A stretch of DNA of 64,000 nucleotides from Gymnorhina tibicen (Eukaryota; Chordata; Aves; Passeriformes; Artamidae): assembly GCA_013399875.1 (NCBI GenBank), contig VXAZ01001836.1, positions 496,001 through 560,000 of the forward strand. The letters are read 5' to 3'. The translations under genes were made by a program, and so were the position numbers. The first letter of the stretch is position 1; every line of letters starts with the position of its first letter. This document shows, one piece after another, positions 1 to 11,905 of the stretch. A model generated the notes under the pieces. The model did no database searches, had not been told where the DNA came from, and was given only the letters and a program-made list of their open reading frames with translations.

Positions 1-366
1 ATGGGCATAAAGAGGTCACTGAGGCTGCAAAGAGGTATGCACAAACCATTGGTAAGAGTGCTGTAGATGGTGAAAGTTTGCTTAGGTTTAGAAGTTGCTA
101 GACAAGTTAATAGGGGGGAAAAAACTTCATAGAGCCTTACAAGATACACCATAATGTAGGAAGTTCTGTGAGCAGAAAATAGGACAATTGGGAATGTGTG
201 CACAGAAGATATTGTATATGCTTGTGTACTGCTTTTAGTTTCATCCATGATTCTTTCTTTTTTTTTTGCTGCTCCTAGGACAGGATACAAAGCTGGAGAG
301 ACACTTTAATGGGAGAATGGCCATGTTGGATAATTCTGGTTTTTCTTTCCTTCCCCTCCTCCCTAG
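1..366 (+). other. BIRC6: Intron sequence upstream of first visible exon
   Basis: This is the 3' end of an intron whose upstream exon lies outside the window. It holds two consecutive polypyrimidine tracts, each followed by AG (277-278 and 365-366). Either could be the acceptor of the first exon. Nothing else is recognised. Confidence 0.7.
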
Positions 367-528
367 AGTTCAACGATGTGCCATGTTACAGTTTTCAGAG
401 TTCCATGAGAAGCTGCTCACCACTCTTTGCAAGAAGACAGAGGATGGTCTGACTACAGAACATGCTCAGAGTCTTGTACTTGACACACTTTGTTGGTTGG
501 CTGGAGTATATTCAAATGGCCCTGGCAG
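367..528 (+). CDS. BIRC6: BIRC6 exon e1 (first in window)
   Basis: Encodes VQRCAMLQFSEFHEKLL through LAGVYSNGPG, helical scaffold. It ends CAG|GTAAGG with two bases (AG) of a Ser codon finished by e2. The acceptor is uncertain. AG at 365-366 follows a long uninterrupted pyrimidine run and is preferred. AG at 277-278 would give an exon 279-528, also open in this frame. The two choices differ by 88 nt, so only one fits the upstream exon. The preferred start brings in two bases of a split codon; the alternative brings in one. Intron 529-634 is short (106 nt). Confidence 0.85.
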
Positions 529-634
529 GTAAGGGAGGAATTGTGTTCAAATTATCATGGCTCTTTCTTAGTATCAGTTTGGTTAAAAAAATAGTTTTAT
601 ATAATTCTCTAAAGAATGCAACTTGTTTCCACAG

Positions 635-766
635 CTCAAAGGAGGGAAATGACAGTTTGCTTTCTAAAACACGTAAATGTGTCTCTGATATTATACGTGT
701 TTGCTTCTTTGAAGCTGGGCGGAGCATAGCTCACAAATGTGCACGATTTCTTGCACTATGCATCAG
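635..766 (+). CDS. BIRC6: BIRC6 exon e2
   Basis: Encodes SSKEGNDSLLSKTRK through RFLALCI. Acceptor is ttccacag, donor CAG|GTTAGT. It enters and leaves with a 2-base split codon (132 nt, frame-neutral). The peptide matches the family closely, including FEAGRSIAHKCARFLAL. The following intron is 179 nt. Confidence 0.95.
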
Positions 767-945
767 GTTAGTGCTAATTATTTGCATATATTTATTTTTG
801 TTTATTTCTGTTTTACATGTATTTGGGGGATTTGCATGCATTCTGAATTGAACATATGCGTTTGTTACTGTTTCATCTTCTGGAGGAGAGTTCATCCTTC
901 CTTCTTACTTCATTAGATGTTAAAGTGTCTGTGTTTTTTTTGTAG

Positions 946-1043
946 CAACGGCAGGTGTGACCCGAGTCAGCAAGGGTTTGGATCAGTTCTTCTAAAAGCT
1001 TTACTCGACAATATGCCTCTTCTGCCTGCTGCTGCCACAGGTG
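946..1043 (+). CDS. BIRC6: BIRC6 exon e3
   Basis: Encodes SNGRCDPSQQGFGSVLLKAL through LPAAATG. Acceptor follows a T-rich run ending tgtag; donor is GTG|GTACGT, leaving one base G that e4 completes as Gly. GT at 1041-1042 was also considered, but only 1044-1045 restores the conserved GGSVYW junction. Intron 1044-2264 (1.2 kb) contains no recognisable gene or transposon, only a short tandem repeat near 2121-2168. Confidence 0.94.
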
Positions 1044-2120
1044 GTACGTATGCAGTGCTTGTTGTCGTAAACATATACGGTACATTTTTTGTTTGTCGGG
1101 TTGTGTTGGACTCTCTTGTGAAATTAGAATAAGGTAATGGTTCAGTTAGTTCAAAACGCTCCTTGGAGTGGTCTGGTCCTGAAGTAGACATTTGCAGTTG
1201 GTGGAATTTTAAGCAAATCAGCTTGATTAAACCAGAGCATGAAGTCTGACATTTTTGGAAGAGCTTAAGTAAGTTTTGTAAGAATTCTGGACGGTGTTTA
1301 GCAGCAACAGATTCTGTTGACATAAGTTACAGTCAGGGTTGTCTGTTATTTTTTAAAATTAGGAGATAGCCAAGAAACTTGGCTATCCAAATGATGTCCA
1401 ACTAGCAATCCACTTCTGATTCTTCTGCACTAAAAGGAAATTTTAACTAAATTAAATTCCTTCCTCATCTATATTGCAGTGTAATGGTCTCTTAGCACCT
1501 TGTTGAAGCATCTGGAGAGCCAGATGGAATGGGAAGATGACTTCACCCTCGTATTTTGGGTGGCAAGGCCTGCTTTTCACACTAGGACATTGTTGAATTG
1601 TTTCTAGCTTGGCATCACCGAGGGGTCTTGCAGAAAAATTTGCATTCCAAAAGGCTTGTTGTACTACCACCCAGGTCAAAACACTTAACATACTGCTCCA
1701 GAGGGCATGGAATGCACAGGGAAGGAAGGAGAAGGAGGAAGCTGAGGTTTGTGTTTCTGTACAGTTATCACCATGCTGTGCTCCCAGAACTGATTTGTAT
1801 GGAAGTAGTGCCTCCAGCAAATACAGGTTAAGGAGATAGCAACCAGAACCAGAGGATGAAAGGAGAAAAAGAGCTGGACCTGGAGTATGGCTTGGCTCTC
1901 ATGGGATTGGGACTGCTAGCCAAGCACCTTAATATATCAAGAGCATTTTGATTGTTGTGGGTAGAAGCAATGAAAGAAGCATCTCTTGGGAACCTTTTTT
2001 TCCTTCAATGATGTGTTAGTGGATAAGAGAACTAGAAGTACTGGTGGAAACGTAAGGTTACAGAATGATTCTTAATTGAAGTCTCTCAAGAAAGGGGAAG
2101 GGGTAGAATACCTCCTACTC

Positions 2121-2168
2121 TGTATTCAGTAATACAGATTCAGTAATACTGTATTCAGTAATTCAGAT
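2121..2168. repeat. Short imperfect tandem repeat
   Basis: The word ATTCAGTAAT recurs three times in about 48 nt with spacers of roughly ATACAG or ACTGT. It lies in intron 1044-2264. Confidence 0.7.
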
Positions 2169-2264
2169 AATTATTTATTGCTTCCATTGATTATCCTTCA
2201 AAGTATGCTTTCTCAGTGAAAAATTTATATCATGTTTCACATGAATTTTTTTTTTTTAATGCAG

Positions 2265-2412
2265 GATCTGTGTACTGGTATTTTGTATTGCTGAACTATG
2301 TAAAGGATGAAGATTTGGCAGGATGCAGTACAGCTTGTGCATCATTGCTGACTGCGGTGTCCCGGCAGCTGCAGGATCGCCTAACACCAATGGAAGCGTT
2401 ACTTCAAACAAG
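2265..2412 (+). CDS. BIRC6: BIRC6 exon e4
   Basis: Encodes GSVYWYFVLLNYVKDEDLAG through LTPMEALLQT, helical scaffold. Acceptor is tttttttaatgcag, donor ACAAG|GTACTA; the split Arg codon is completed by e5. Intron 2413-6604 is the largest here (4.2 kb). I see no gene in it, only GT-rich (about 3925-3960) and A/C-rich (5911-5976) tracts. Confidence 0.96.
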
Positions 2413-5400
2413 GTACTAAGAAATGTGGTTGTTGTAAACTTAGTAAAAACAAACCTAAGAACTGTCTAATGGGATCCTTTGGTGTACTGAAAAAGGTTGT
2501 GTGTTAGTCTTTGCTGTATTTGTTTGAGCAAGGATTAATTTGCTAAAGTTCTGGAAAACAGTTTTAACGTGTGCCAAGTTAAAGTTGAATTTAATTGCTC
2601 TCTCACATTTTAAATCAGCAAATGTGTATGTGGCGTTGGAAGTCTGTGCAATCCTTAAATTAGTATTTATGATTTTTAGTGTAAGGACTAACAAAGCGTG
2701 TCCTATTTTGACTTGGAGGGAATTAAGTATACTGAACAGTTTCAGTTTGGCATAGTGCTTCACAAAATTACAGTCTTTCAGAAGGCTGACCATACATTTA
2801 ATGTATTTCTTCTAAAGGCCGGAGTCTAAGTGTAGAGACCTGGAGTAATTTACTGGGAATGCAGGTTCTTCTTTTAAATTACACATCAATGTAATTTAGG
2901 ACTGTGTTGTTGCATCTTTTGCATATTGAACTGATTAGCCATTTAACTTTGGATTTACATGATAGAAAAAGGAAATTTCTGATGGTTCAGCTTTATAGCA
3001 GCTTCCAAAGCTGCATTATGGTGGTGGAAAAATGCTGGTGTTTGACAGTTCTTTCACTTGTGGTTTGGGTGCAAGAGTTTTCCTCAAAGTCAAGCAAGAT
3101 CAAGGTAGAAAAGGTTTGGTGGAGGTTGGTTCAGAATTTTCAGATAAAATTGAAAACGTAATAGAAAATGTAGTAAAGGAAGGTGTGGAGGAGAGAGGAT
3201 ATCTGTTTATTTTTTGTTTTGTTTTTAAAGAACTGTAATTCCAAAGTACTTCATAAAAACTTAGTCTCAGGTGTTAAACTTGGATCCTTATCCTTCTGTC
3301 TACTGCATTCCTCTACTTCATTGTTAATTTATTTCACCATCTGTAGTCCTTGCAGTTGATTAGAAGACTTAGGCCAGCAATAGAAATGGTATCTGGAAAA
3401 ATGGAGAATTTTGAAAAATAAACAAGGTGAACTGAACCAAATGGAGGAGAAAAATGTGAAAATTACACTTGATATGAGAATGGTGCCTTTCTGTGGGAAT
3501 CAAATTGGTCCTTCATATAAATTCCAAGTACTTTCTTTAAACAGCATATCTGAAATAGGTGGTTTTCTTCCTTTCCAGTTGACCACTTTTGAATTTGGTA
3601 CTGTGACATTTCAGATCACCTTCTGGTGAGCATAGCTGTCTGCATGGCAAGGGAAGATTTCTGAAGTGAGCCCGTTCTTTGTGTCCTTCAGTCTTAGATT
3701 TTCTGAATGATTCTAGGTGTTCTACTGATTTTCTTCTTGGAGCTTAATTTGCTTCCTCTTTTAACTCCGTAACCCCATAGGTAGTTCAAGAGTAACAGCA
3801 AATCCCTTACGTGATTATGATAGCTCTCTAGCAAGGACTGACTATTTCTTCATTTTGTTTACTGATTTAAGCAAAATTCGTGGGCCTTTCCTTCATATGT
3901 CTACAGATAAGAAAATACTGTCATTTTTGGTTTTGGTTTTTGGTTTTGGGTTTTTTGTTAAGGAAAAATTAGTAGGCAGCCATAGCTTTACCCTTTTTCC
4001 CTTTCCTCTTCCCAAATTGTATTCTATCTTTTTTGCGTGCATTTGTGTTGCAGAGTTTATACTACTGTGTTTTTCCTCTTTGTCATTGGTCCCAGGTGCA
4101 ATAGCCTAACATCTGGTAATCAGCTAAAAGCAGATGTCTAATTAATGGAGCTGCACATTCATGGGAGAATAATACTCATTTTACTATCATGTGCTGCAAT
4201 AAATCAAGTAAAACTTGCAAGGATAAGGCCAGTAGGGTGTGTTACATGATTTGCAGTTCAGAAAGCAACAAGAAAAGGGATTTCAGATAGGATTTTAGGC
4301 TGTCTTACAAAAAAGCAGATTGGTTTTGTCTCTAGCAAATCTGAGAGAATTTCTCCAGCCTTTTCTTGAAAGTACCAGATTCACATAGTTATGGAATTAA
4401 ATTATTCTAAATATTGTAAGGTGTTACATGGTTTAATTATTGTTATCATTAGCACTTGAACTGTCTCCTGCTCAGATCTGATCTGAAAACTCTCCTGCTG
4501 CAATTAAAGCCTTTTAGTTGCTTGTGTCCTGCCCACGATGGCACTGGAGAGCAGATTCATTCTAAACAAATTCTGGATGTGTGCAGTGTATCTGTATCTT
4601 CATTGTATTCTCCAGGTCTGTAGTCATTCTTAAAGCATTTCCTTGAGCTGTGTTCTTTGGTCCTTGTGATACACAAAATTATAGACGTTATTCCACTTGA
4701 GGGCTCTGATGAATGAAGCAGAAGAGGTATTTCACATAGTTTATATTCATTACTGCACAGATGAGTAAGGTGATTGATGAGTTTTACATGACATTCTTGA
4801 TTTAGTGTTTGGTTTTTTTTGATGTACCTTCTGTATCCTTTTGTGAAAAGGATTGCTAATGAAGCTTAAAACTGCGAACCTGATCATTCCTGCTGAAGAA
4901 TGGGTAAAAGGCACTATGCTTGTTGAAATAAATCTGGGTTGGACAAAATAAATTAAATCCCTCTGTAGTATGTTCAAATTCTGATTCTACTCTACAGTGT
5001 GCTCTTGTAGAATTTTTACATTTTATGACCTGCTTACTTAAAAAATCAAACTCTTCATTTAAAACATGTAAGTAATCAGTGTTAGTGTTGAGCTGACCTG
5101 ATTTATTAAATTTTTAAATCTGATGTCTAAGGCAGGCTGTGAAGCTACCCCACTGAATTTTGCCTGAGCATTTTTGTGTGGTTTAGTAGCCACTTTACAG
5201 TAGCATGTTGTCTTGGCTGGCGTATGAAAAAAGGTCAGGCAGCAAACACATCAGTCTTGTCAGATGTGCAGGATGCACTGGTCCTGTCTAATGCATGCTT
5301 GTAAAGAGCAACCAAGTCTATCCTGTGTTGTTCTGAGCATAAAGTTATTTTGAATTTGCTACCTTGTAAGTAACTTGGTTGGGAAATGTAATGGAATATG

Positions 5401-5910
5401 GGTTGAGCTGTAATTCTCAGATGATCTGTAGCAGTAATTGCCCTTTTGTAAGATCGTTCATCATTTTCTGATTATTACAGTCATAGTATCGTGTGGCCAA
5501 AAGCACTGAGCCCAGCTAACGTGGAAACATTTTAACATTCAGAGAATTCTAGAATCTGTTTTTACCTTGTTGCTTTCATGTAGACACTTACACTTTCATG
5601 ATTACTGGATCAAAAGATGTTTAAACATTCCAGCCTTCTCAGCATTATCTGTTGGGGGTTTTTACCTCATCTGCTAAAGAAAAGAAAAACTGCTCAGAGG
5701 CAGAGGGAAAAGGGGGTGGAAGAACTTACTGTCCCTGCTGGTGTGTTTGTGGAAATATTTCAGATTTCTTCTGTCTCTTGCCAAAGTGCAGAGTGTTATG
5801 TTTCTCACTTTTGTACCTACACAGATGCATTCTTTCTTTCAACTCTGGCTTAGTAATTTGGCCTGATATCCATTTTTTTCCACTTTTCAGTTGCTGGTAA
5901 TAGTTATTGG

Positions 5911-5976
5911 TAAACACAAAAAAACCCCAACCCAAAACAAAAAAACCCACCCCCAAACAAAGAAAAACAAAACCAC
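5911..5976. repeat. A/C-rich low-complexity tract
   Basis: A run of AAAC/AACCCC-type words with almost no G or T sits inside intron 2413-6604. The minus-strand reading through it is low-complexity (Gly/Phe-rich) and is not a gene. A similar tract occurs at 39972-40070. Confidence 0.7.
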
Positions 5977-6604
5977 AGATTTTGATACTACTTTGGAGTT
6001 TCCTTTTTCTTGGCTTATAAAACCCTAATTGGTTTGGGACCACTTTGAGTGATGGTGCTATTTTTTCCCCTCCAGCACTGCCAGAGTAAATGTTACGAGT
6101 TTTCTTCTGTTGAAGTATTTATCGCAAGCGTTGACTGGTATGCCTAGCAGCATTTCCTTTTTTAATTCTAACTTCAGCTGGAAGAACAAGCTGAGGTGGA
6201 ATTTCTTCTGCTGTTTTGGAAAAGTACTGTGTTTTTATTGACTTCAGACAAAAGTCTAATTTACCATGTGCAGGTGTGTGTATTGCTGTGGCTGATTGTC
6301 TAAGGCTTGTAGTTCTAGTTTCCATGTCTAGTGTGATTGTGTGTCACGTTTTCAGGACAGTATTACATCTTCAAAACTATTTAGTAACGAAGAGTTACTT
6401 ATTTAGCATTGTAAGCTGTTTGAAAATGCCATCTAATAAATTATTTTAATGAAGTATAAGTGATAATTTCTAAGATGTGTCAAATGAATGAACAGAATAG
6501 TTTGGAATATAATAAATCCTGATGGTGAAATACTTGGCCTTTTTCTATAAATAATTTTATATGAGTTCTTATTGTGTGAATGGTGCTGTTTGTCTTATTT
6601 GCAG

Positions 6605-6738
6605 ATATGGGTTATACAGTTCACCTTTTGATCCAGTTCTGTTTGATTTGGAAATATGTGGCTCTTCTTGTAAAAATGTGTACAACAGCAGCATTGGAGT
6701 ACAGTCAGATGAAATTGATTTGTCTGATGTTCTATCAG
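6605..6738 (+). CDS. BIRC6: BIRC6 exon e5
   Basis: Encodes RYGLYSSPFDPVLFDLE through SDEIDLSDVLS. Acceptor is tatttgcag, donor CAG|GTATGT, leaving one base G for a Gly codon. The segment SSIGVQSDEIDLSDVLSG is typical of BIRC6. Intron 6739-7825 (1.1 kb): nothing recognised. Confidence 0.96.
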
Positions 6739-7825
6739 GTATGTATGTTTAGCAGTGATTGATTGTGGTAGAATGGGTAAATCTCTATTATACTGTTTTC
6801 TTTTCGTGAAGATGTGGTTTTATACCTTCCAGCCAAACTGAAGTCCAAGGTATTCTCTTGTTTATGGTATCTTTTACATTTCCTATGGCCTTAGGGCAAG
6901 GAGAAAAAACCTCTTTCTGGAATCTGACATTTTCTTATCCTGTAGAATATCTCAGGGTAGGGATTAGAAAGAAAGGCTGCTCTTATTCCCTGAGTCAGTC
7001 ATCTAGGAATCATCTGTCACCTCTTTCAAGTAGCTTCCTTGAGGTGTGTTACTATTCATTCAGCCTAGCAACACTCGTACAGGCAGAGAAACCTAAATGG
7101 ATTTTTCTGAAGTTGGGAAGCTGCCATATGGCATTCCTCTACTTAAATATAAAGCTTTAATGAGGTTTTTGTTTTTTGTTTTAGAGGAGTTAAAATACCT
7201 TAAAAGTATATTTGTGTCTATCTTCTCAGGTTAATTCCTAAGTGAATCTTTAGGCCCTGCAATGTCCTAATTTTTACCTGTCAGGAAATTCTTTTCATAG
7301 CAAGCGTATTCATCAGTCATAGTGACTCCTTTCCTTCTCTTGTATGCCATTGTCTTTCTCCTTCCTATCCCTTCCTCCATACAACTCTCTGAATTTGTTT
7401 GGATATTGATTAATAGTCTGGGTTTTATACTAAATTCGTATATGATCTTAGTTGGTCTGAGAGTTTCTTTCTCTTCCTTTCCAGTAACATCAATATATTT
7501 TTGCAAGCTAATTTGCTTTCAGTGTGGAAAGAATAGAGCATGCATATAAAATCTGTTTCTGGAATTAAGAAGACTATACTACACTTCTGTCACAGTTGAC
7601 AGTTCAACTTATTAATATACTCTGTTCAGATTTGACAGCATTATCATTTTAAAAATATACTTCCATTTATATTGAGGATGTGATAGTGTTAAGATGTTTC
7701 TTCTACAACATGAACTAATGAAATATGTGCATTATATTTAGTTGTCCCTTTTGACACTTCATGACTTGAAGTTTCACTATCAAGAAAACATTGGCTGACT
7801 GTGCAGATACATGTTTCTCTTTCAG

Positions 7826-7960
7826 GAAATGGGAAAATAAGTAGCTGTGCAGCTGCTGAAGGTAGTTTTACTTCCCTTACTGGACTTCTGGAAGTTGAAC
7901 CTCTGCACTTTACCTGTGTTTCAACAAGTGATGGAACTAGAATAGAAAGGGACGATGCAA
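7826..7960 (+). CDS. BIRC6: BIRC6 exon e6
   Basis: Encodes GNGKISSCAAAEGSFTSLTG through GTRIERDDA. Acceptor is ctctttcag, donor GCAA|GTACGT; the leftover A joins TG of e7 to give Met. It is frame-neutral (135 nt). Intron 7961-8529 is AT-rich with no recognised element. Confidence 0.95.
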
Positions 7961-8529
7961 GTACGTTTACTGGTATATACAATTTTTCATTTTTTCTACT
8001 TAGCATAGTTCCACAATACATTTTTAATTGAACATGATGGCACTGTTTGACAAATGGATTGCTTGTAGTTTTGCAAGTGTTGAAATGTTTTGTCTGTGGT
8101 TTGTTTTTTCTTAAATAATTTCTGTATGCTATATGAATATAAAATATATTCTATATATTTCTTATATAATTGCTATATTTCTTGGATCTTAGCAAACAAA
8201 TTGGATTTTAAAATTATTAATTTGAAATAATTTGTTTCTATTGGAGAGTATAACGTACAAGCTTGCACCTTTACCTTACAACCTTTTGTGGTGGAAGAAT
8301 TCAGGAGCAATAGGTGGCTTTTCTATAATCCAAGTGTTGCACGTATGACCAGTGTGCATAGTCTATAAACCATATACTTTGTAATTCAAGATGATGTTAA
8401 CTTGTAGCAAGAACTGGATAAAAAGAGATATTGGTCTTGTTTTTATGTCACTCTGAACAATTAATAAGGAATTAAAGGTGTGGTTTATAATTTCTACATA
8501 CATGTTTTGTTTTGTTTGTTTCATGCCAG

Positions 8530-8717
8530 TGAGTACCTTTGGGGTTACCCCAGCAGTTGGTGGCCTCTCTTCTGGAACAGTTGGGGAAGCCTCGACAGCA
8601 CTGAGTTCAGCAGCCCAGGTAGCTTTGCAGTCTCTCTCTCATGCAATGGCCTCAGCCGAGCAACAGCTCCAGGTGCTGCAAGAGAAACAGCAGCAGCTTT
8701 TGAAGCTTCAGCAACAG
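8530..8717 (+). CDS. BIRC6: BIRC6 exon e7: Gln-rich coiled coil
   Basis: Encodes MSTFGVTPAVGGLSSGTVGE, then a helical stretch AMASAEQQLQVLQEKQQQLL that looks like a Gln-rich coiled coil. Acceptor is catgccag, donor CAG|GTTGGA, and the exon ends on a codon boundary. The helix continues into e8. Intron 8718-9341 (624 nt) has no recognised element. Confidence 0.96.
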
Positions 8718-9341
8718 GTTGGAGGCTATTTGGCTCTTTTTAGTGCTGTATCTAAACTTCGAAAGCTGAGAAAGTAGTTGCAGAGCTAGTTGCCTTTTTT
8801 TTCTTCATAGTGTATTTAAGGAAGGAACTGCTCAGCACTCTGGTTCAGTCTTCTTAAGCAAAGTTCTGGGAGTGTCTCCCATGCTGCTTTGGTCTTTCAG
8901 ACTTGGGTTTTGTTTATTTTAAGGGTGGGTTGGGAGTTTGTAATAAAATCTAAGTCTTCGTAAGTAAGTATATCAGTCTGAAATTGAAAAAGCCCACTGA
9001 AATGAAAATCATAGTTGCTGACACAGGGAAGTACCAGTCATAAAGCCATTGTTAGTATGAGGCTTGGCTGCATTGACTCTACTTTGCTGTTCAGTGGTAG
9101 GGTTTTGGGGTTTTTTTTGATTATTTCATCTAATTACTCATGTTCCTCAGCAAGTAAGTCAAATTAAATTAATAGTTTAATTTTTCAGCTTATAGTTGGT
9201 CATCTAGCTTGGCTATGTTGAAGGTAGCTTAGGTTTATTAAATCCAGTTGTATAATCAAAGCTGAACTTGTGGCTCAGTACTACTCCTGTGTCCACAAGC
9301 GGTACTATCTGCTACATACACGGCTTTCATCTTCTCCTCAG

Positions 9342-9656
9342 AAAGCTAAGCTGGAAGCAAAACTGCATCAGACAACAGCAGCAGCGGCGGCAGCAGCATC
9401 AGCAGTTGGTCCTGTTCACAACTCTGTGCCTTCCAACACAGTAGCAGCTCCAGGGTTCTTCATTCATCCTTCAGATGTCATTCCACCCACACCAAAAACA
9501 ACTCCTCTCTTCATGACTCCACCTTTGACTCCACCTAATGAAGCAGTTTCTGCTGTTATTAATGCAGAGCTTGCTCAGCTTTTTCCTGGTTCAGTCATTG
9601 ATCCCCCAACAGTTAATCTTGCAGCACATAACAAAAATACAAGCAAGTCTAGAACG
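9342..9656 (+). CDS. BIRC6: BIRC6 exon e8: poly-Ala and Pro/Thr-rich linker
   Basis: Encodes KAKLEAKLHQTT, a run of seven alanines, then VPSNTVAAPGFFIHPSD and the Pro/Thr-rich TPPLTPPNEAV, ending SKSRT. It is 105 whole codons, in frame at both ends. Acceptor is ttctcctcag, donor ACG|GTAATT. The composition suggests a flexible linker between the helical scaffold and the first beta-sandwich. The TP motifs are possible phosphorylation sites (inference). Intron 9657-10038 (382 nt): nothing seen. Confidence 0.96.
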
Positions 9657-10038
9657 GTAATTATTTTCTTTTATTTTTCTTAGGGAAACAAGATGCTGTA
9701 AGCATTACCAGGTTCTTAATTTGTACTTGAGTGCTAGTAAATATATGTTTATTTGGGTGAGATGTGATAACTGTATCACTAAATTTACATCATATGAAAA
9801 GAACTTAAGAAAGCAAGATAGTATTGTTGTAGTACTTCATGAGGTTTCTCTTTATTGGAGCTAGCTTAACTGTGAAAGGAGTTATTAATCCTTTGAACTT
9901 AGTAGTTAATATATTTTGATGGTTCATGCTCAAACCTAAGTGTAGTGAGGTGTTGTCAAAATGGTATATCTTTAACAGCTCACAATAAATGCATACATTT
10001 TGATCAATTAATTTTACTGATGTTTCTCCACTCCTCAG

Positions 10039-10138
10039 AATCCACTTGGATCTGGCCTTGCTCTTGCAATATCTCATGCTTCACATTTTCTTCAACCTCC
10101 ACCTCATCAGTCGATTATTATAGAGCGAATGCACTCAG
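10039..10138 (+). CDS. BIRC6: BIRC6 exon e9: entry to first beta-sandwich
   Basis: Encodes NPLGSGLALAISHASHFLQ to IIIERMHS. Acceptor is ctcctcag, donor CAG|GTAAAA; one base G carries into e10. It leads into a jelly-roll module encoded by e10-e11. Intron 10139-10648 (510 nt) holds only AT-rich sequence with a degenerate AAACAA(T/C)-type direct repeat around 10510-10565. Confidence 0.95.
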
Positions 10139-10648
10139 GTAAAACTGCAATTCCTAATAATTTTGACACGTGTTCTAATGAGAAGTGGAATATTTTCTGG
10201 GGCTTTAAGTAAGTTGTTTAGCTACAGTCTCTTAGCTTTCCAGAATAAAGATATTTCTCAGTGTACATTCTGTCACATCTGGGAGTTTAAGACCCAGCAT
10301 TTGGTGATAGTTGAAAAATCTTGGAGACTTGGGAAGTATGTTGGGTTTCTGAACAGAGAACCTGTTCAGAAATAATGCATAAAAAGCAAAACAGCTTCAT
10401 TTAAGTTGATGCCAAAATTTTCTTGAAGTGTTCAGGCTGTAGTGAAAATTTCTGGGATCTTTAACTCAGAAATGCAGCTATTTTTAACCTCAAGTATACA
10501 AATATACTTTTTAAACAATGCATAAACCTTTTTATATATATATGTTTTAAACAACACATAAACAATGGTTGTATTGTTTGAGAAGTAACATGTCTTGCTA
10601 GTTAGCACACACTGGTCTTTTAGGTAATCCCGTGTTTTTCTTGCCTAG

Positions 10649-10863
10649 GAGCAAGAAGATTTGTGACCCTGGATTTTGGAAGACCTATTTTACTGACAGA
10701 TGTATTGATTCCCACTTGTGGAGATTTGGCTTCCTTGTCCATTGACATCTGGACCTTAGGAGAGGAAGTGGATGGAAGGCGACTGGTAGTGGCTACGGAC
10801 ATTAGCACACATTCACTTATTTTACATGACTTGTTGCCACCCCCAGTTTGCAGGTTTATGAAG
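10649..10863 (+). CDS. BIRC6: BIRC6 exon e10: first galactose-binding-like beta-sandwich
   Basis: Encodes GARRFVTLDFGRPILLTDVL, CGDLASLSIDIWTLGEEV and PPPVCRFMK. Short alternating hydrophobic strands, the LDFG motif and the closing CRFMKITVIGRYG (continued in e11) resemble discoidin/CBM32-type jelly rolls. Published structures of BIRC6 report carbohydrate-binding-module-like domains, and I infer that this is one of them. Whether it binds sugar is unknown to me. Acceptor is ttgcctag, donor AAG|GTAAAA. The next intron is 183 nt. Confidence 0.95.
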
Positions 10864-11046
10864 GTAAAAGGATCTTTTAAGTTCTTGATGTTTGTTAGTA
10901 CTGTTAGTTAGTTTGTGAGTTTTCACTTAAGCTGTCATCAGACCAAACTTCTGATGGCTATAAATTTTTTATGTATTTTTGACTTGGTGGGGTTTTTTGC
11001 CTGTTTTGATACAATTGTGTTACAATATAGCTGCATTTTCTTTCAG

Positions 11047-11255
11047 ATCACTGTTATTGGTCGATATGGTAGCACAAATGCCAGAGCAAAAATCCCATTA
11101 GGATTTTATTATGGCCATACCTATATCTTACCCTTTGAAAATGAACTGAAACTAATGCACGATCCCCTCAGAGGAGAAGGTGAAGCAGCAAATCAGCCAG
11201 AAATTGATCAACATTTGGCAATGATGGTTGCGTTGCAAGAAGACATACAGTGCAG
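11047..11255 (+). CDS. BIRC6: BIRC6 exon e11: end of first beta-sandwich
   Basis: Encodes ITVIGRYGSTNARAKIPLGF and YYGHTYILPFENELKLMHD, the last strands of the module, then returns to helix (EIDQHLAMMVALQEDIQC). Acceptor is ctttcag, donor GCAG|GTTAGC with a split Arg codon. Intron 11256-11558 (303 nt): nothing seen. Confidence 0.96.
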
Positions 11256-11558
11256 GTTAGCAGGAAAAAAAAGAGTATTTGCTAGTTATTTTAATGTAAA
11301 ACACTGGGATATCGTAATGTTACAGACTTTTTTTCTTCCCATTATATTCTTCAGACCAAAAAATACTCTGCTGTTGTTGTAGAGTGGTTGTGAATATCTT
11401 TATAGCAGTAACAAAGACTACACTGTATTTTTTTTCAGTATCTGTTTTAACAGTGCATTCACAATGGACCAGAAGTTGTCTTCTGGTAGGGTGACTGTCA
11501 AATGTATTGCTGTTTGCTAATATGTATTGAACTGTGGTTTTTGAATATTTCCCTTTAG

Positions 11559-11905
11559 GTACAATTTGGCCTGTCATCGGTTAGAAATCCTTCTGCAGAG
11601 TATTGACCTGCCACCACTCAACAGTGCTAACAATGCCCAGTACTTTTTGAGAAAGCCAGACAAAGCAGTAGAAGAAGACAGCAGAGTATTTTCTGCTTAC
11701 CAGGACTGCATTCAGCTACAGCTTCAACTCAACTTGGCTCACCATGCTGTTCAGAGACTCAAAGTAGCTTTAGGTGCAAGCAGGAAAACACTGAAGGAAC
11801 AATCTGATCCAAAAGAGTTGATTCAGATGTCATCCACAGAACAGTTACGCACCATCATTAGATACTTACTGGATACTTTGCTCAGTTTGCTACATTCATC
11901 CAATG
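11559..11905 (+). CDS. BIRC6: BIRC6 exon e12
   Basis: Encodes RYNLACHRLEILLQSIDLPP through DTLLSLLHSSN, a long amphipathic helical region with YQDCIQLQLQLNLAHHAVQR. At 347 nt it is one of the larger exons. Acceptor is tttccctttag, donor AATG|GTTAGT. Intron 11906-12990 carries an antisense CR1 fragment and a perfect 13-bp inverted repeat, listed separately. Confidence 0.96.

Noticed and set aside
462..851. 129-codon plus-strand frame taken as a gene
   Set aside because: It is intron plus BIRC6 exon e2 plus intron; only 635-766 is coding.
5726..6043. 105-codon minus-strand frame
   Set aside because: Much of it is a translation of the A/C-rich tract (Gly/Phe repeats), so it is not a gene.
8718..8777. 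Extension of e7 past 8717 as coding
   Set aside because: A good donor (CAG|GTTGGA) and in-frame joining to the conserved KAKLEAKLHQ exon show this is intron.
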